Source of the DNA: Bacillota bacterium | GTDB taxonomy: Bacteria; Bacillota; Limnochordia; Darwinibacteriales; Darwinibacteriaceae | NCBI GenBank assembly: GCA_012520355.1 | Contig: JAAYOK010000206.1 | Location: 1-33,868 of the forward strand | Direction of reading: 5' to 3' | DNA: 33,868 nt | Shown: one piece after another, positions 7,733 through 15,722 of the stretch | Layout: the number at the start of each line of letters is the position of its first letter | How positions within the stretch are numbered: position 1 is the first letter of the stretch | Program-made: the position numbers and the translations under genes | The notes under the pieces: generated by a model | What the model was told of the DNA's origin: nothing | Databases searched by the model: none | Seen by the model: only the letters and a program-made list of their open reading frames with translations

Positions 7733-9049
7733 ATGAGCATTGTGGAACTAGTGAAGAACGCAGGCGTCGTTGGGGCGGGAGGAGCAGGGTTTCCCACCCA
7801 TGTCAAAATCGATGCCAAAGCAGATATTGTCATCGCCAATGGAGCAGAATGCGAACCACTCCTGCAAAGTGACCAGCGCGCCATGGATTTATACACCGAT
7901 CAACTAATTGCGGGTCTGCGGCTGGTGATGCAACAAGTAGGAGCAGAGCGCGGGTTTATAGCGGTCAAAGAGAAACATCATGTCCTGGTGCAAAAAATCC
8001 GAGAATCCTTGGCAACAGAAACGTCCATGGAGCTCCTTCCCCTGGAGAACATGTATCCAGCCGGCGACGAGCATGTGCTGGTCAATTTAGCAACAGGACG
8101 GGTGGTCCCAGAAGGTGGGATCCCCCTCAATGTTGGTGTGGTTGTCACGAATGTGGCTACTTTGATCAATATCTACTATGCATCTCAAGGACAACCAGTT
8201 ATAGAACGCCTCGTGACAGTTATTGGGGAAGTAGCCAATCCAGCCGTTGTTCGAGTACCAATCGGGACTCCCGTCTCTACGATCATCAGCGCCCTTGGGG
8301 GTATGAAGAGTGATGATTGTGTGGTGATTAGCGGGGGTCCCATGATGGGGGAGATGTTGGCGGATCTCAATTCCCCCATTACCAAACTAACCAGTGGTCT
8401 GATTGTTTTACCTCGGAATCATAAAGTGGTTACGTTAAAAAGTCAGAAACCACAAAACCACTTCATCAAGGCCCGGTCCACCTGTTGTCAATGTAACTAT
8501 TGCACGTTAATGTGTCCGCGCTACCAATTAGGCCATAACTTAGAGCCACATAAGGTGATGCGTGCCCTTGGGGGGGCTATCGATGAACGCCTCGAGGACT
8601 TTACCCAAGCCTATCTCTGTTCGGAGTGTGGAATCTGCGGATTCTACGCCTGTGTCCACGAACTGATGCCGATTCAAATTAATCGTATGCTCAAGCAGCG
8701 ACTCCGGCAGGCACAGATCCCCAATTTGCATCAAAGGACGGATGTGGCCAAGAGAAATCCAGTGCTCCCCACGGGAATTCCTGCCGATCGTCTCCTGAGG
8801 CGAATTGGACTGGGAGCCTATGATGTAAAGACGCCCTTGGACGAGGTGCAGGTGACGCCTAAAGAGGTCATTCTCCCTCTTAGACAGCATATTGGAGCCC
8901 CAGCCGAGGCCAGGGTTCAAGTGGGGGATCGGGTAGCGCGAGGTCAGTTAATTGGCGAGATTCCAGCAGGAAGTCTCGGAGCCAGGATACATGCTAGTAT
9001 TTCTGGCGAAGTGGTTGCAGTCACCGATACCGTTGTTATTCGGGCCTAG
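7733..9049 (+). CDS. PduS/RnfC-like Fe-S flavoprotein (BMC electron-transfer protein)
   Basis: Cobalamin-reductase/RnfC-like protein of about 438 residues. It has the FMN/NADH-binding glycine motif near the start (GVVGAGGAGFPTHVK), a SLBB-type region, and two four-cysteine [4Fe-4S] motifs (C251..C261 in CCQCNYCTLMCP and C296..C307 in CSECGICGFYAC). It ends with a biotinyl/RnfC-type barrel. I moved the start to ATG 7733 (AAAGGA upstream) because the ORF-track start overlaps the preceding gene and adds non-homologous residues. PduS reduces cobalamin in Pdu systems, but no B12 enzyme is encoded here. It more likely moves electrons from NADH, probably with the PduT-like shell trimer encoded next. 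Confidence 0.93.
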   Translation: MSIVELVKNAGVVGAGGAGFPTHVKIDAKADIVIANGAECEPLLQSDQRAMDLYTDQLIAGLRLVMQQVGAERGFIAVKEKHHVLVQKIRESLATETSMELLPLENMYPAGDEHVLVNLATGRVVPEGGIPLNVGVVVTNVATLINIYYASQGQPVIERLVTVIGEVANPAVVRVPIGTPVSTIISALGGMKSDDCVVISGGPMMGEMLADLNSPITKLTSGLIVLPRNHKVVTLKSQKPQNHFIKARSTCCQCNYCTLMCPRYQLGHNLEPHKVMRALGGAIDERLEDFTQAYLCSECGICGFYACVHELMPIQINRMLKQRLRQAQIPNLHQRTDVAKRNPVLPTGIPADRLLRRIGLGAYDVKTPLDEVQVTPKEVILPLRQHIGAPAEARVQVGDRVARGQLIGEIPAGSLGARIHASISGEVVAVTDTVVIRA

Positions 9050-9060
9050 GAGGGATCACA

Positions 9061-9606
9061 TTGGATTCGATTGGACTCATTGAGTTAAATAGCATTGCTG
9101 TAGGTTTTTATGCAGCTGACGCCATGGTCAAAGCTGCTTCTGTGAAGATTATTGAAGCTTTGCCCATTTGTCCAGGTAAATTTATGGTTTTGGTTGGAGG
9201 GGAAGTTGCCGATATTACGAACGCGGTAGAAGTAGGCGTGGAGGTAGCTGGCGATACCATCGTGGATAGCTTTATTATTCCCCGTGTTCATCCCCAAGTG
9301 TTTGGCGCCATTAATGCAGTAAGCCAGGTCCCTGCTATTCAGGCCTTGGGTATTGTGGAAACCTTCACCATTGCCTCTGGTATCATCGCGGCGGATGCCG
9401 CCGTGAAGGCAGCTGCCATCGATTTGGTGGAGATTCGCCTGAGCCGGGGGCAGGGCGGTAAAGCCTATTTTTCCCTCACTGGTGAAGTAGGGGCGGTTGC
9501 GGCGGCTGTTGAGGCGGCTGTGGATCGCATCGGCGATTCCGGGCTCTTGCTCAAGGCTGTGACAATCCCGTCTCCGCATACCGATTTAATGGACTTTCTT
9601 TACTAA
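9061..9606 (+). CDS. BMC-T tandem-domain shell trimer, PduT-like with pore cysteine
   Basis: 181 residues holding two consecutive BMC domains (about 1-90 and 95-181), giving a pseudohexameric trimer. The first domain carries Cys37 in LPICPGKFMVLVGG. This aligns with PduT Cys38, which is known to hold a [4Fe-4S] cluster at the three-fold pore. The second begins GIVETFTIASGIIAADAAVKAA, a PduT signature. The start is TTG with AGGAGGG upstream. It directly follows the PduS-like gene, supporting an electron conduit through the shell. Confidence 0.94.
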   Translation: MDSIGLIELNSIAVGFYAADAMVKAASVKIIEALPICPGKFMVLVGGEVADITNAVEVGVEVAGDTIVDSFIIPRVHPQVFGAINAVSQVPAIQALGIVETFTIASGIIAADAAVKAAAIDLVEIRLSRGQGGKAYFSLTGEVGAVAAAVEAAVDRIGDSGLLLKAVTIPSPHTDLMDFLY

Positions 9607-9625
9607 AGAGTGTGGGAGGGATGAC

Positions 9626-9913
9626 GTGGACTTTGGACGAGTAATTGGTAGAGTCGTGCTGACAAGGAAAGACCCTAAACTAGAGGGATTGAAGTTGTTA
9701 GTTGTCCAGCCCATCAATGAACATTATGAGGATCAGGGTCAACCTCTCATTGCCGTTGATTCTGTGGGAGCAGGGGCGAGCGAGACAGTCTGTTATACGA
9801 CCTCGCGGGATGCATCTTGGCCCTTTGGCGGAGAATCCCCCATTGATGCTTGTGTGACGGGGATCATAGATATCACTACGATCGATAAGACAATCGGAGT
9901 GGATGAGTCATGA
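9626..9913 (+). CDS. BMC-P shell vertex pentamer (EutN/CcmL family), copy 2
   Basis: 95-residue EutN/CcmL family protein: FGRVIGRVVLTRKDPKLEGLKLLVVQPI, then AVDSVGAGASETVCYTTSR. It is the most divergent of the three pentamer proteins in its second half, with SWPFGGESPIDACVTGIID near the end. The GTG start has GGGAGGGATGAC upstream. It overlaps copy 3 by four bases (ATGA), so the two are translationally coupled. Confidence 0.95.
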   Translation: MDFGRVIGRVVLTRKDPKLEGLKLLVVQPINEHYEDQGQPLIAVDSVGAGASETVCYTTSRDASWPFGGESPIDACVTGIIDITTIDKTIGVDES

Positions 9914-10176
9914 TGATAGGACGGGTTATTGGGAATGTTGTTTCCACCTGTAAGGATCAACACTTAGGTGGAAAAAAGCTACTTGTTGTGGATGTCACCG
10001 ACGAAGATGGTAAGCGAAAGTCGGTCATTGCCGTTGATGCGGTAGGGGCCGGGGTTGGTGATCGTGTCTTAGTGTTAGTCGAAGGAGGTTCGGCTCGTCA
10101 AGCCCTTGACGAACCCAAAGCTCCAGTGAATACAGCCATCGTCGGCATTATTGATTCTTTAACGGTTCATACGTAG
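9910..10176 (+). CDS. BMC-P shell vertex pentamer (EutN/CcmL family), copy 3
   Basis: 88-residue EutN/CcmL family protein: MIGRVIGNVVSTCKDQHLGGKKLLVVDV, AVDAVGAGVGDRVLVLVEGGSARQAL and a terminal AIVGIIDSL. The length and spacing of motifs are typical of a pentamer subunit. It starts inside the stop of copy 2 and ends 12 bases before the flavoprotein-like gene. Confidence 0.96.
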   Translation: MMIGRVIGNVVSTCKDQHLGGKKLLVVDVTDEDGKRKSVIAVDAVGAGVGDRVLVLVEGGSARQALDEPKAPVNTAIVGIIDSLTVHT

Positions 10177-10188
10177 GGGGAGAGAAGC

Positions 10189-10896
10189 ATGGTTTTCGAT
10201 GCAAGTATCGTGGATCTTGTAACAAAAATTGTGGCAGAAGTAACAGGGCCAAATCGCGGATTGAAGCGCTGTTTATGGATCGTGGAAGAGATGCCAAGGA
10301 ACAGATATATCCTAGATCATGCATCCGACCAGTTATCATCTAGCTATTCCATTGATATTTTGCCCTTTACCCCAGAGCTCCAAGATCCAGAAGGACTGTT
10401 ATACTCCTCCTATGGTAAGCTCTTAATCTGGTCTGATTTTTCGCCCCAGAGGGTGGCCGGTTATGATCTAGTTGTCTTATTCAACCTATCCTTAACGCGG
10501 GTTTCGAAAATCGCCCATCTCAACATCGATGATGAATTAACCGATCTCATCTTTCATTTCTTACAAACCAATGTTTCTATCTGGATGGATCGCTGGGACG
10601 AGCGCTATGAATACAAGAAGATGCGGCGCCCCTTGCAGGAAAAGGTTTTAAGTCTACTCGAGGTTTTAGAGGGTTATGGCATCGTCCAGCAGAATTTTGC
10701 CGACTTTGCCTGTGAAGGTGGGCCGGTGGATTGTAAGGAGCTACCTTCCACATTTATGGGAGTAGACGAAGTGAAGTTAGCTTTAAGGCAAGGTGCTCAG
10801 CCACAAGAACTGACAAAGAGCGGGAGGTTAACTCCCTTAGCCATAGATTATTTGAATGAGGTTGCTCGCAAGAGCAGAAATGAGGTGGAACGATGA
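10189..10896 (+). CDS. BMC-associated protein, divergent flavoprotein-like, function unknown
   Basis: 235 residues; I do not recognise it firmly. Residues 1-20 (DASIVDLVTKIVAEVTG) form an amphipathic helix like those on the dehydrogenase and PduL, so it is probably lumenal cargo. The middle (YDLVVLFNLSLTRVSKIAHLNIDDELTD) resembles the 'vp-LtrntLaKia-gi-D-l' strand-helix of flavoprotein/PPC-decarboxylase-fold proteins found in some BMC loci. The end (SGRLTPLAIDYLNEV) resembles their 'iTPLArDya' tail. Key polar residues of that fold look weakly conserved, so the cofactor may be lost. It overlaps the aldolase start by four bases (ATGA), implying tight co-expression. The fold is inference from remembered family patterns. 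Confidence 0.6.
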   Translation: MVFDASIVDLVTKIVAEVTGPNRGLKRCLWIVEEMPRNRYILDHASDQLSSSYSIDILPFTPELQDPEGLLYSSYGKLLIWSDFSPQRVAGYDLVVLFNLSLTRVSKIAHLNIDDELTDLIFHFLQTNVSIWMDRWDERYEYKKMRRPLQEKVLSLLEVLEGYGIVQQNFADFACEGGPVDCKELPSTFMGVDEVKLALRQGAQPQELTKSGRLTPLAIDYLNEVARKSRNEVER

Positions 10897-11699
10897 ACGA
10901 AAACGCAATTCGCAGAGAAATCGTCGAAGTGGGTAAGCGGCTCTTCCAACGAGACATGGTGGCGGCCAATGACGGAAATATCAGCGTCAGAGTTTCTGAT
11001 ACCACGGTTTTAATTACGCCCACCGGGGTTAGTAAAGGGTATATGGATACACAAAGCCTGCTGCGTGTGAATATTGCCGATGGCAAGGTGCTCAATGGTA
11101 ATGGGAAGGCGAGTTCAGAAACTCCCATGCATCTAACCATTTATCGCAATCGACCCGATGTGATGGCCGTCGTCCATGCACATCCTCCCACCGCTACAGG
11201 TTTTGCAGTAGCAGGAATCGCCTTTGACGACATTGCCTTACCTGAAGCGGTCCTCGGTCTCGGTAATGTTGCTTTGACCGATTATGCCACACCAACCACC
11301 AATGAGGTAGCCCAGGTGGTCTTGGATAAGATTAAGTGTAGTGATGTCCTACTCTTAGCGAACCATGGTGCCGTGGCAGTGGGTGATAGCCTAACCCAAG
11401 CCTACTTCCGTATGGAAAGTTTGGAGCAGGTGGCCAAGATTACGTTGACTGCTCGCCTGCTTGGTAATGTGAATCTGCTCAATACAGAGCAGCAAAGTAG
11501 GCTGTTTGACCTGCGTGAGAAAATGGGCTTGCGGGATTATTGTCTGTCCTGTAATAATTGTGGAAACTGCACCAATCCATCGGCTGTGGAAGAACATGTG
11601 GCGTCGCAAGCCAGCTCCAATGGAGTGCCAAGCGAAGCTATGATTCGGGAGATCGTAACTCGTATTTATACGGAGCTCTCTGCCAGGACTCCTCGTTAA
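10893..11699 (+). CDS. Class II aldolase with Cys-rich linker and C-terminal encapsulation-type helix
   Basis: Zinc-dependent class II (fuculose/ribulose-1-phosphate type, araD-like) aldolase that cleaves a ketose-1-phosphate to DHAP and an aldehyde. Core motifs are GNISVRV, the phosphate-side ITPTGVSKG, Glu in ASSETPMH, HAHPP (His95/His97) and ANHGAV (His158). The core ends near residue 215. A tail follows: CLSCNNCGNC (Cys217/220/223/226), a linker, then an amphipathic helix (SEAMIREIVTRIYTELSA) like BMC targeting peptides. With MtnK and MtnA homologues upstream, the expected substrate is 5-deoxyribulose-1-phosphate (giving acetaldehyde) or 5-methylthioribulose-1-phosphate. L-fuculose-1-phosphate or L-rhamnulose-1-phosphate is possible, but no matching kinase or isomerase is present. 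Confidence 0.92.
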   Translation: MNENAIRREIVEVGKRLFQRDMVAANDGNISVRVSDTTVLITPTGVSKGYMDTQSLLRVNIADGKVLNGNGKASSETPMHLTIYRNRPDVMAVVHAHPPTATGFAVAGIAFDDIALPEAVLGLGNVALTDYATPTTNEVAQVVLDKIKCSDVLLLANHGAVAVGDSLTQAYFRMESLEQVAKITLTARLLGNVNLLNTEQQSRLFDLREKMGLRDYCLSCNNCGNCTNPSAVEEHVASQASSNGVPSEAMIREIVTRIYTELSARTPR

Positions 11700-11791
11700 G
11701 CGGAGTTTATCAGGGAAAGGATTTCTCGTAAATTGAGGCAGGGGTAGTGTGTTTGGGAGCGAATATGGAAGATAAGATTCGAGGGATGTAA

Positions 11792-12736
11792 ATGCAATTG
11801 ACATTCGAAGAGAATCGTCTTGATGTGGAAATTGCTTTTCGGTACTACTACGAGCAAAAGACCCAGGGGCAGATTGCCGCCGAGATGGGTTTGTCTCGAG
11901 TGAAGGTCCAAAGGATTCTTCAGAGATGTCTGAACTCTGGGATCGTACGCATTACTATCGAGGATCCACTCGTCAAGTGTATTGAATTAGAAAAAGGCCT
12001 GGTCGAACGTTTCGGACTCAAAGAGGCCCATGTGGTCATGACTCCCTCGAATGGGGTCTTTGCAGAACATCAGGTGGCTCTAAAAGGCGGAAGTGTGTTC
12101 GATAGCAAGCTGCGGGATGGAATTACCGTTGGCGTGGCTTGGGGCAGAATGGCGAATGCTGTGGCTAATAACCTGCGGCCCGATACTCCACGTAAAGTGG
12201 ATTTTGTCTCGGTTGTGGGAGGGCTTACTGCAAAGCAGTCTGTCAATCCTCTTTCCATCATCCATAAGTTGGGTGAGCTTTATGGGGGTGAGGTTTATTA
12301 CATTTCGGCACCTGCGGTCGTCGATGACCTAGAAGTAAAAGAGGCTATTTTGGGCGAACGTTCGTTAAAACGGGTCTTCCGAAAAATGAACGACATTGAC
12401 CTGACCTTTGTGGGGATCGGGAATGTGGCGGAGAGTTCAACTTTATCCCAAACAGGGTATTTATCCCCAGAGGAGCTGGCTGATTTTCGAGCCAAGGGAG
12501 CAGTGGGTGAGGTCCTCTTGTATCATTATGATATTGAGGGCAATATTATCGAGTCAGACTTTCACGACCGCCTCATCGGGATTGGCGTGGAGGGTTTGAA
12601 GAATATCGAAACGACGATTGGTGTGGCTAATGGAGCAGAAAAGGTCGCATCGATTATCGGGGCCATCCGTGGTGGATTCATCAATTGTCTCGTTACGGAT
12701 GAGGAGACGGCGGAATCTGTATTGGCCTATCCTTAA
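11792..12736 (+). CDS. SorC/DeoR (B. subtilis type) sugar-responsive transcriptional regulator
   Basis: 314 residues with an N-terminal helix-turn-helix (KTQGQIAAEMGLSRVKVQRIL, about residues 28-48) and a C-terminal sugar-phosphate-binding domain (TVGVAWGRMANAV, LIGIGVEGLK, VANGAEKVASIIGAI). This is the layout of the SorC family that includes B. subtilis DeoR and CggR. Effectors of this family are phosphorylated sugars, so a 5-deoxyribose or ribulose phosphate from this pathway is a natural candidate. It is 92 bases after the aldolase and 17 before the chemoreceptor, with no terminator on either side. A palindrome resembling the DeoR operator lies before the BMC operon (4620-4646), so it probably controls the operon it belongs to. 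Confidence 0.92.
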   Translation: MQLTFEENRLDVEIAFRYYYEQKTQGQIAAEMGLSRVKVQRILQRCLNSGIVRITIEDPLVKCIELEKGLVERFGLKEAHVVMTPSNGVFAEHQVALKGGSVFDSKLRDGITVGVAWGRMANAVANNLRPDTPRKVDFVSVVGGLTAKQSVNPLSIIHKLGELYGGEVYYISAPAVVDDLEVKEAILGERSLKRVFRKMNDIDLTFVGIGNVAESSTLSQTGYLSPEELADFRAKGAVGEVLLYHYDIEGNIIESDFHDRLIGIGVEGLKNIETTIGVANGAEKVASIIGAIRGGFINCLVTDEETAESVLAYP

Positions 12737-12753
12737 CCTAAAGGAGTGGGATT

Positions 12754-14736
12754 ATGAAGTTACGGGCAAGATTTTTGTTGTTGGTTCTGGTACCAGTGAT
12801 TTTAGTCTTCAGTTCGATTGGGGGCTACGCAATTTATCGGTTTTACCAGCAGCAGACGGAAAGTGCCATGGAGCTTACGATTAATCTCTCGGAGAGCTAT
12901 GCTCAGGAGATTGAGGCAGAGCTGAATAAGGCGCTTGTGATCGCAGAGACGTTGGCGGTGACCGTGGCGAGCCAAGTGGATAAGGGACAGACCAATCGAG
13001 ATGTCCTAAATAATGTCTTGCATGATGTGTTAGAGGCGAATCACAACCTGCTGGGTATCTGGTTAGGTATGGAGCCGAACGCCTATGATGGAACCGACAT
13101 CTTCTATATGAATACCGAAAATCATGACGAAACGGGTCGCTTTATACCTTACTGGTATCGAGGGGAAGAAGGATTGGTCCTTACTCACCTCGAAGGTTAC
13201 CAGTCCTTAGGTGAAGGCGATTATTATCAACTGGCCCTAACCACGGGGAAAAAGCAGCTTCTAGAACCCTTTTACTATGAAGTGGGTGAGGAAAACGTCT
13301 TTGTTACCACCATTGCTGTACCCATCGTTTATGGAACTCGGATTATTGGTGTGGCCGGAGTAGATTTTGCCGTTGAGTATCTGCAGGGAATTACCGCCTC
13401 CTTACAAATCTATGAAAACGGATTCGGTAGGCTCTTAACGGAGACAGGTTTTGTCGTCTATCACCCAGACCAGGAACGGATCGGCAATATTGGTGAAGAA
13501 TTTGTGGCTGCTGAAGGGCAACAAATCCTTCTAGATGCTCAAGAAGATAGGATAACGTCGATGTGGACTGAATCCATCAGCCTGCAAACGGATACATATC
13601 AGACCTATGTACCCATTCGGGTGGGGGATATTGAATCGCGCTGGGTTTTTGGAGGAGTCGCGATTCAAACTGAGATGTTTGCCGGAGTTATGAACATTCT
13701 ATGGCGACTGGTTTTCGTGCTAGCCATCGGCTTTATCATTCTCGGTGTTACCATTCTGGCCGTTTCTGGCACAATCACTAGGCCCATTGCTGCTCTAAAC
13801 GCCTTTATTGAGAAGATCGCTGCCCTGGATTTACAGGCAAAACATCAAGAAATTATCGCTCCCTACTTGAAGCGAAACGATGAAGTAGGTACGATTGCCC
13901 GTGCGGTAGACTCCATGCAGCAGGCACTCATCGAGATTACCACCCAGATTCAAGATATCTCAGCCCGGGTGGCAACTAGGGGGCAACAAATTGCTGTTTC
14001 TGTGGGGGAAAACTCCGCCGCAATTGAAGAAGTAACCGCCTCCATGGGCGAGCTTGGTTCCAGTGTGGTCATGACCCGGGATCGTTCTGTACACATGGCA
14101 GATAGCGCCAAGGATGTTCAAGACTTGGCCCTGGGCGGCAATGAGCAGATGCATCAAACGCTACTCGCCATGGAGGAAATTGTCAAGCTTTCCCAGGAAT
14201 CTAAAGAAGCTTTAGCTACTCTCGCGGGGCAGGTCGCCACGGTAGAGGGTATTCTCCAGATTATTGGAGATGTGGCTGAACAAACCAATCTGCTAGCCTT
14301 AAATGCAGCTATTGAAGCTGCCCGTGCCGGTGAGTATGGTAGAGGATTTGCTGTCGTGGCCGATGAGGTCTCAGGTTTGGCGGAGCAAACCAGCAATTCT
14401 GTGGATGAAATCCGTCAAATGGTGAGGCAGCTCACGGACAATGCTACCATCTCCACACGGCTGATGGACGGAACCGAGGAGCAAATTCGAGTGGGTAGTG
14501 ATCTACTGGCCCGTACAGAACAGGCCTTCAACCAAATTACCGACAGAATCAATGTAATTGGCGATTTGGTGCGAGAACTTACCGCTGCTTTGGAAGATAT
14601 GAATGAACTTGGCAATTCTGTGGGAGCTGCCGCAGAAGAACAAGCGGCTTCCATGGGCGAAATTGCTCAAACCACAGAAGACCTTTCGAGCTTAGGGGAA
14701 GAGCTACAACGATTGGCCCAGCGTTTCATTGTTTAG
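12754..14736 (+). CDS. Methyl-accepting chemotaxis protein with dCache-type sensor
   Basis: 660-residue transmembrane chemoreceptor. TM1 is at about residues 7-30. A roughly 280-residue extracytoplasmic sensor follows (dCache-like; it includes GIWLGMEPN and [14 protein letters not shown]). TM2 is at about 311-333 and the HAMP at about 334-390. The signalling domain carries the hairpin tip near 511-545 ([20 protein letters not shown]). The distal sensor lacks the Arg-Trp-Tyr pattern I associate with amino-acid-binding dCache domains, so the ligand is probably something else. AAAGGAG precedes the ATG. It lies 17 bases behind the regulator and ends at a strong terminator, so it appears to be the last gene of the BMC operon. 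A role in sensing the BMC substrate is an inference from position. Confidence 0.94.
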   Translation: MKLRARFLLLVLVPVILVFSSIGGYAIYRFYQQQTESAMELTINLSESYAQEIEAELNKALVIAETLAVTVASQVDKGQTNRDVLNNVLHDVLEANHNLLGIWLGMEPNAYDGTDIFYMNTENHDETGRFIPYWYRGEEGLVLTHLEGYQSLGEGDYYQLALTTGKKQLLEPFYYEVGEENVFVTTIAVPIVYGTRIIGVAGVDFAVEYLQGITASLQIYENGFGRLLTETGFVVYHPDQERIGNIGEEFVAAEGQQILLDAQEDRITSMWTESISLQTDTYQTYVPIRVGDIESRWVFGGVAIQTEMFAGVMNILWRLVFVLAIGFIILGVTILAVSGTITRPIAALNAFIEKIAALDLQAKHQEIIAPYLKRNDEVGTIARAVDSMQQALIEITTQIQDISARVATRGQQIAVSVGENSAAIEEVTASMGELGSSVVMTRDRSVHMADSAKDVQDLALGGNEQMHQTLLAMEEIVKLSQESKEALATLAGQVATVEGILQIIGDVAEQTNLLALNAAIEAARAGEYGRGFAVVADEVSGLAEQTSNSVDEIRQMVRQLTDNATISTRLMDGTEEQIRVGSDLLARTEQAFNQITDRINVIGDLVRELTAALEDMNELGNSVGAAAEEQAASMGEIAQTTEDLSSLGEELQRLAQRFIV

Positions 14737-14758
14737 GTCAAAACCGTAACAAGATAGT

Positions 14759-14804
14759 AAAAAGGATGTGCGTCTTGGCAATCAAGCTGCACATCCTTTT
14801 TTTT
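14759..14804. terminator. Intrinsic terminator between BMC/chemoreceptor operon and rpiR
   Basis: AAAGGATGTGC (14761-14771) pairs perfectly with GCACATCCTTT (14789-14799), followed by a T-run. A-rich sequence precedes the left arm, so it can also serve the convergent rpiR-like gene, whose stop overlaps the T-run. Confidence 0.9.
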
Positions 14805-15666
14805 ATTGAAGCTTTTCCACCACTGAACGGGCGGTCTTCTTGGTCAATTCCACCGCAGCGTCACCGAGTCGCAGGGCGACCCCTGTATAAAGTAGATCAA
14901 GCATATGAACCTGGGCAATCTTCGAGCGGAGAGAACCACCCTGAAGTGGATCTTCGGCGGAGCTGGTTAGAAGCACTAGATCGGATACTTCGGTGATGGG
15001 CGATTTCACGATATCTGTGACGGCGATGGTAAAGGCACCATTTTGCTTGGCCAGACGCATGCTATCTACCGTATCCTTGGTACTACCGGAGTGGGAGAAC
15101 CCGATGCAGACATCCTCTTTGGTAATATGGGCTGTAGCCATAATTTGATGATGGGCATCACTGAGGGCAAAGGACAACATCCCGATCCGTAAGAACTTGC
15201 TTTGGGCATCAAGTGCGGTGAGTCCCGATGTACCTACTCCCACCAGAAACAAATGCTTAGCCTGGATAATTCTATCTACAGCCTCGCTTAATGCCTTGGG
15301 GTTAACCAGGCGTGAAGTATCTTGCAGGGCACTGGCATTCATGGCTGTCACCTTTTCCACCAGAGTCTGAAACGAATCATCGGCCGTTAACATGCCGTGT
15401 ACGGTATGATCCTTTTTGGTGGCCAGTTCTAAGGCCAGGTTCAGCTTAAGATCCTGATAACCAGAAAACCCTACGGCTTGAGAAAAACGGATAATTGTGG
15501 CCTCGCCAACGCCGCAGCGCTCGCCTAATTGTGTTACGGAGAAATAAATGATTTCACTGGGGTGCTCCAAGCAATAGTCTGCTACTCTTTTTTCTGTTGG
15601 CGTCAAAGAGGGGTAAGCACTCTTGATGCGCGCTAGTCCTCCTGAGTTCTGCAGTTCGTGTATCAT
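14803..15666 (-). CDS. RpiR-family transcriptional regulator (HTH + SIS domain)
   Basis: 287 residues: an N-terminal HTH_6-type domain (SLTPTEKRVADYCLEHP; HTH in VTQLGERCGVGEATIIRFSQAVGFSGYQDLK, about 20-75) followed by a SIS sugar-phosphate-binding domain (LFLVGVGTSGLTALDAQ, IGFSHSGSTKDTVDS, about 125-255). AGGTGG precedes the ATG. Such regulators commonly sense amino-sugar phosphates, which fits the NanE-like epimerase encoded divergently. The gene directly upstream on the same strand is the ROK kinase remnant, so the local amino-sugar module has decayed. Confidence 0.93.
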   Translation of the reverse strand: MIHELQNSGGLARIKSAYPSLTPTEKRVADYCLEHPSEIIYFSVTQLGERCGVGEATIIRFSQAVGFSGYQDLKLNLALELATKKDHTVHGMLTADDSFQTLVEKVTAMNASALQDTSRLVNPKALSEAVDRIIQAKHLFLVGVGTSGLTALDAQSKFLRIGMLSFALSDAHHQIMATAHITKEDVCIGFSHSGSTKDTVDSMRLAKQNGAFTIAVTDIVKSPITEVSDLVLLTSSAEDPLQGGSLRSKIAQVHMLDLLYTGVALRLGDAAVELTKKTARSVVEKLQ

Positions 15667-15722
15667 CTTTATCCACCTGACCTTCTAAGATAGATCTTCG
15701 CTCAACTACCGCCAGTTTCCTC

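Noticed and set aside
4708-11699. Reading the shell locus as Pdu, Eut, GRM or carboxysome
   Set aside because: No diol dehydratase, ethanolamine ammonia-lyase, glycyl-radical enzyme, cobalamin genes, RuBisCO or carbonic anhydrase are present; the candidate aldehyde source is the class II aldolase.
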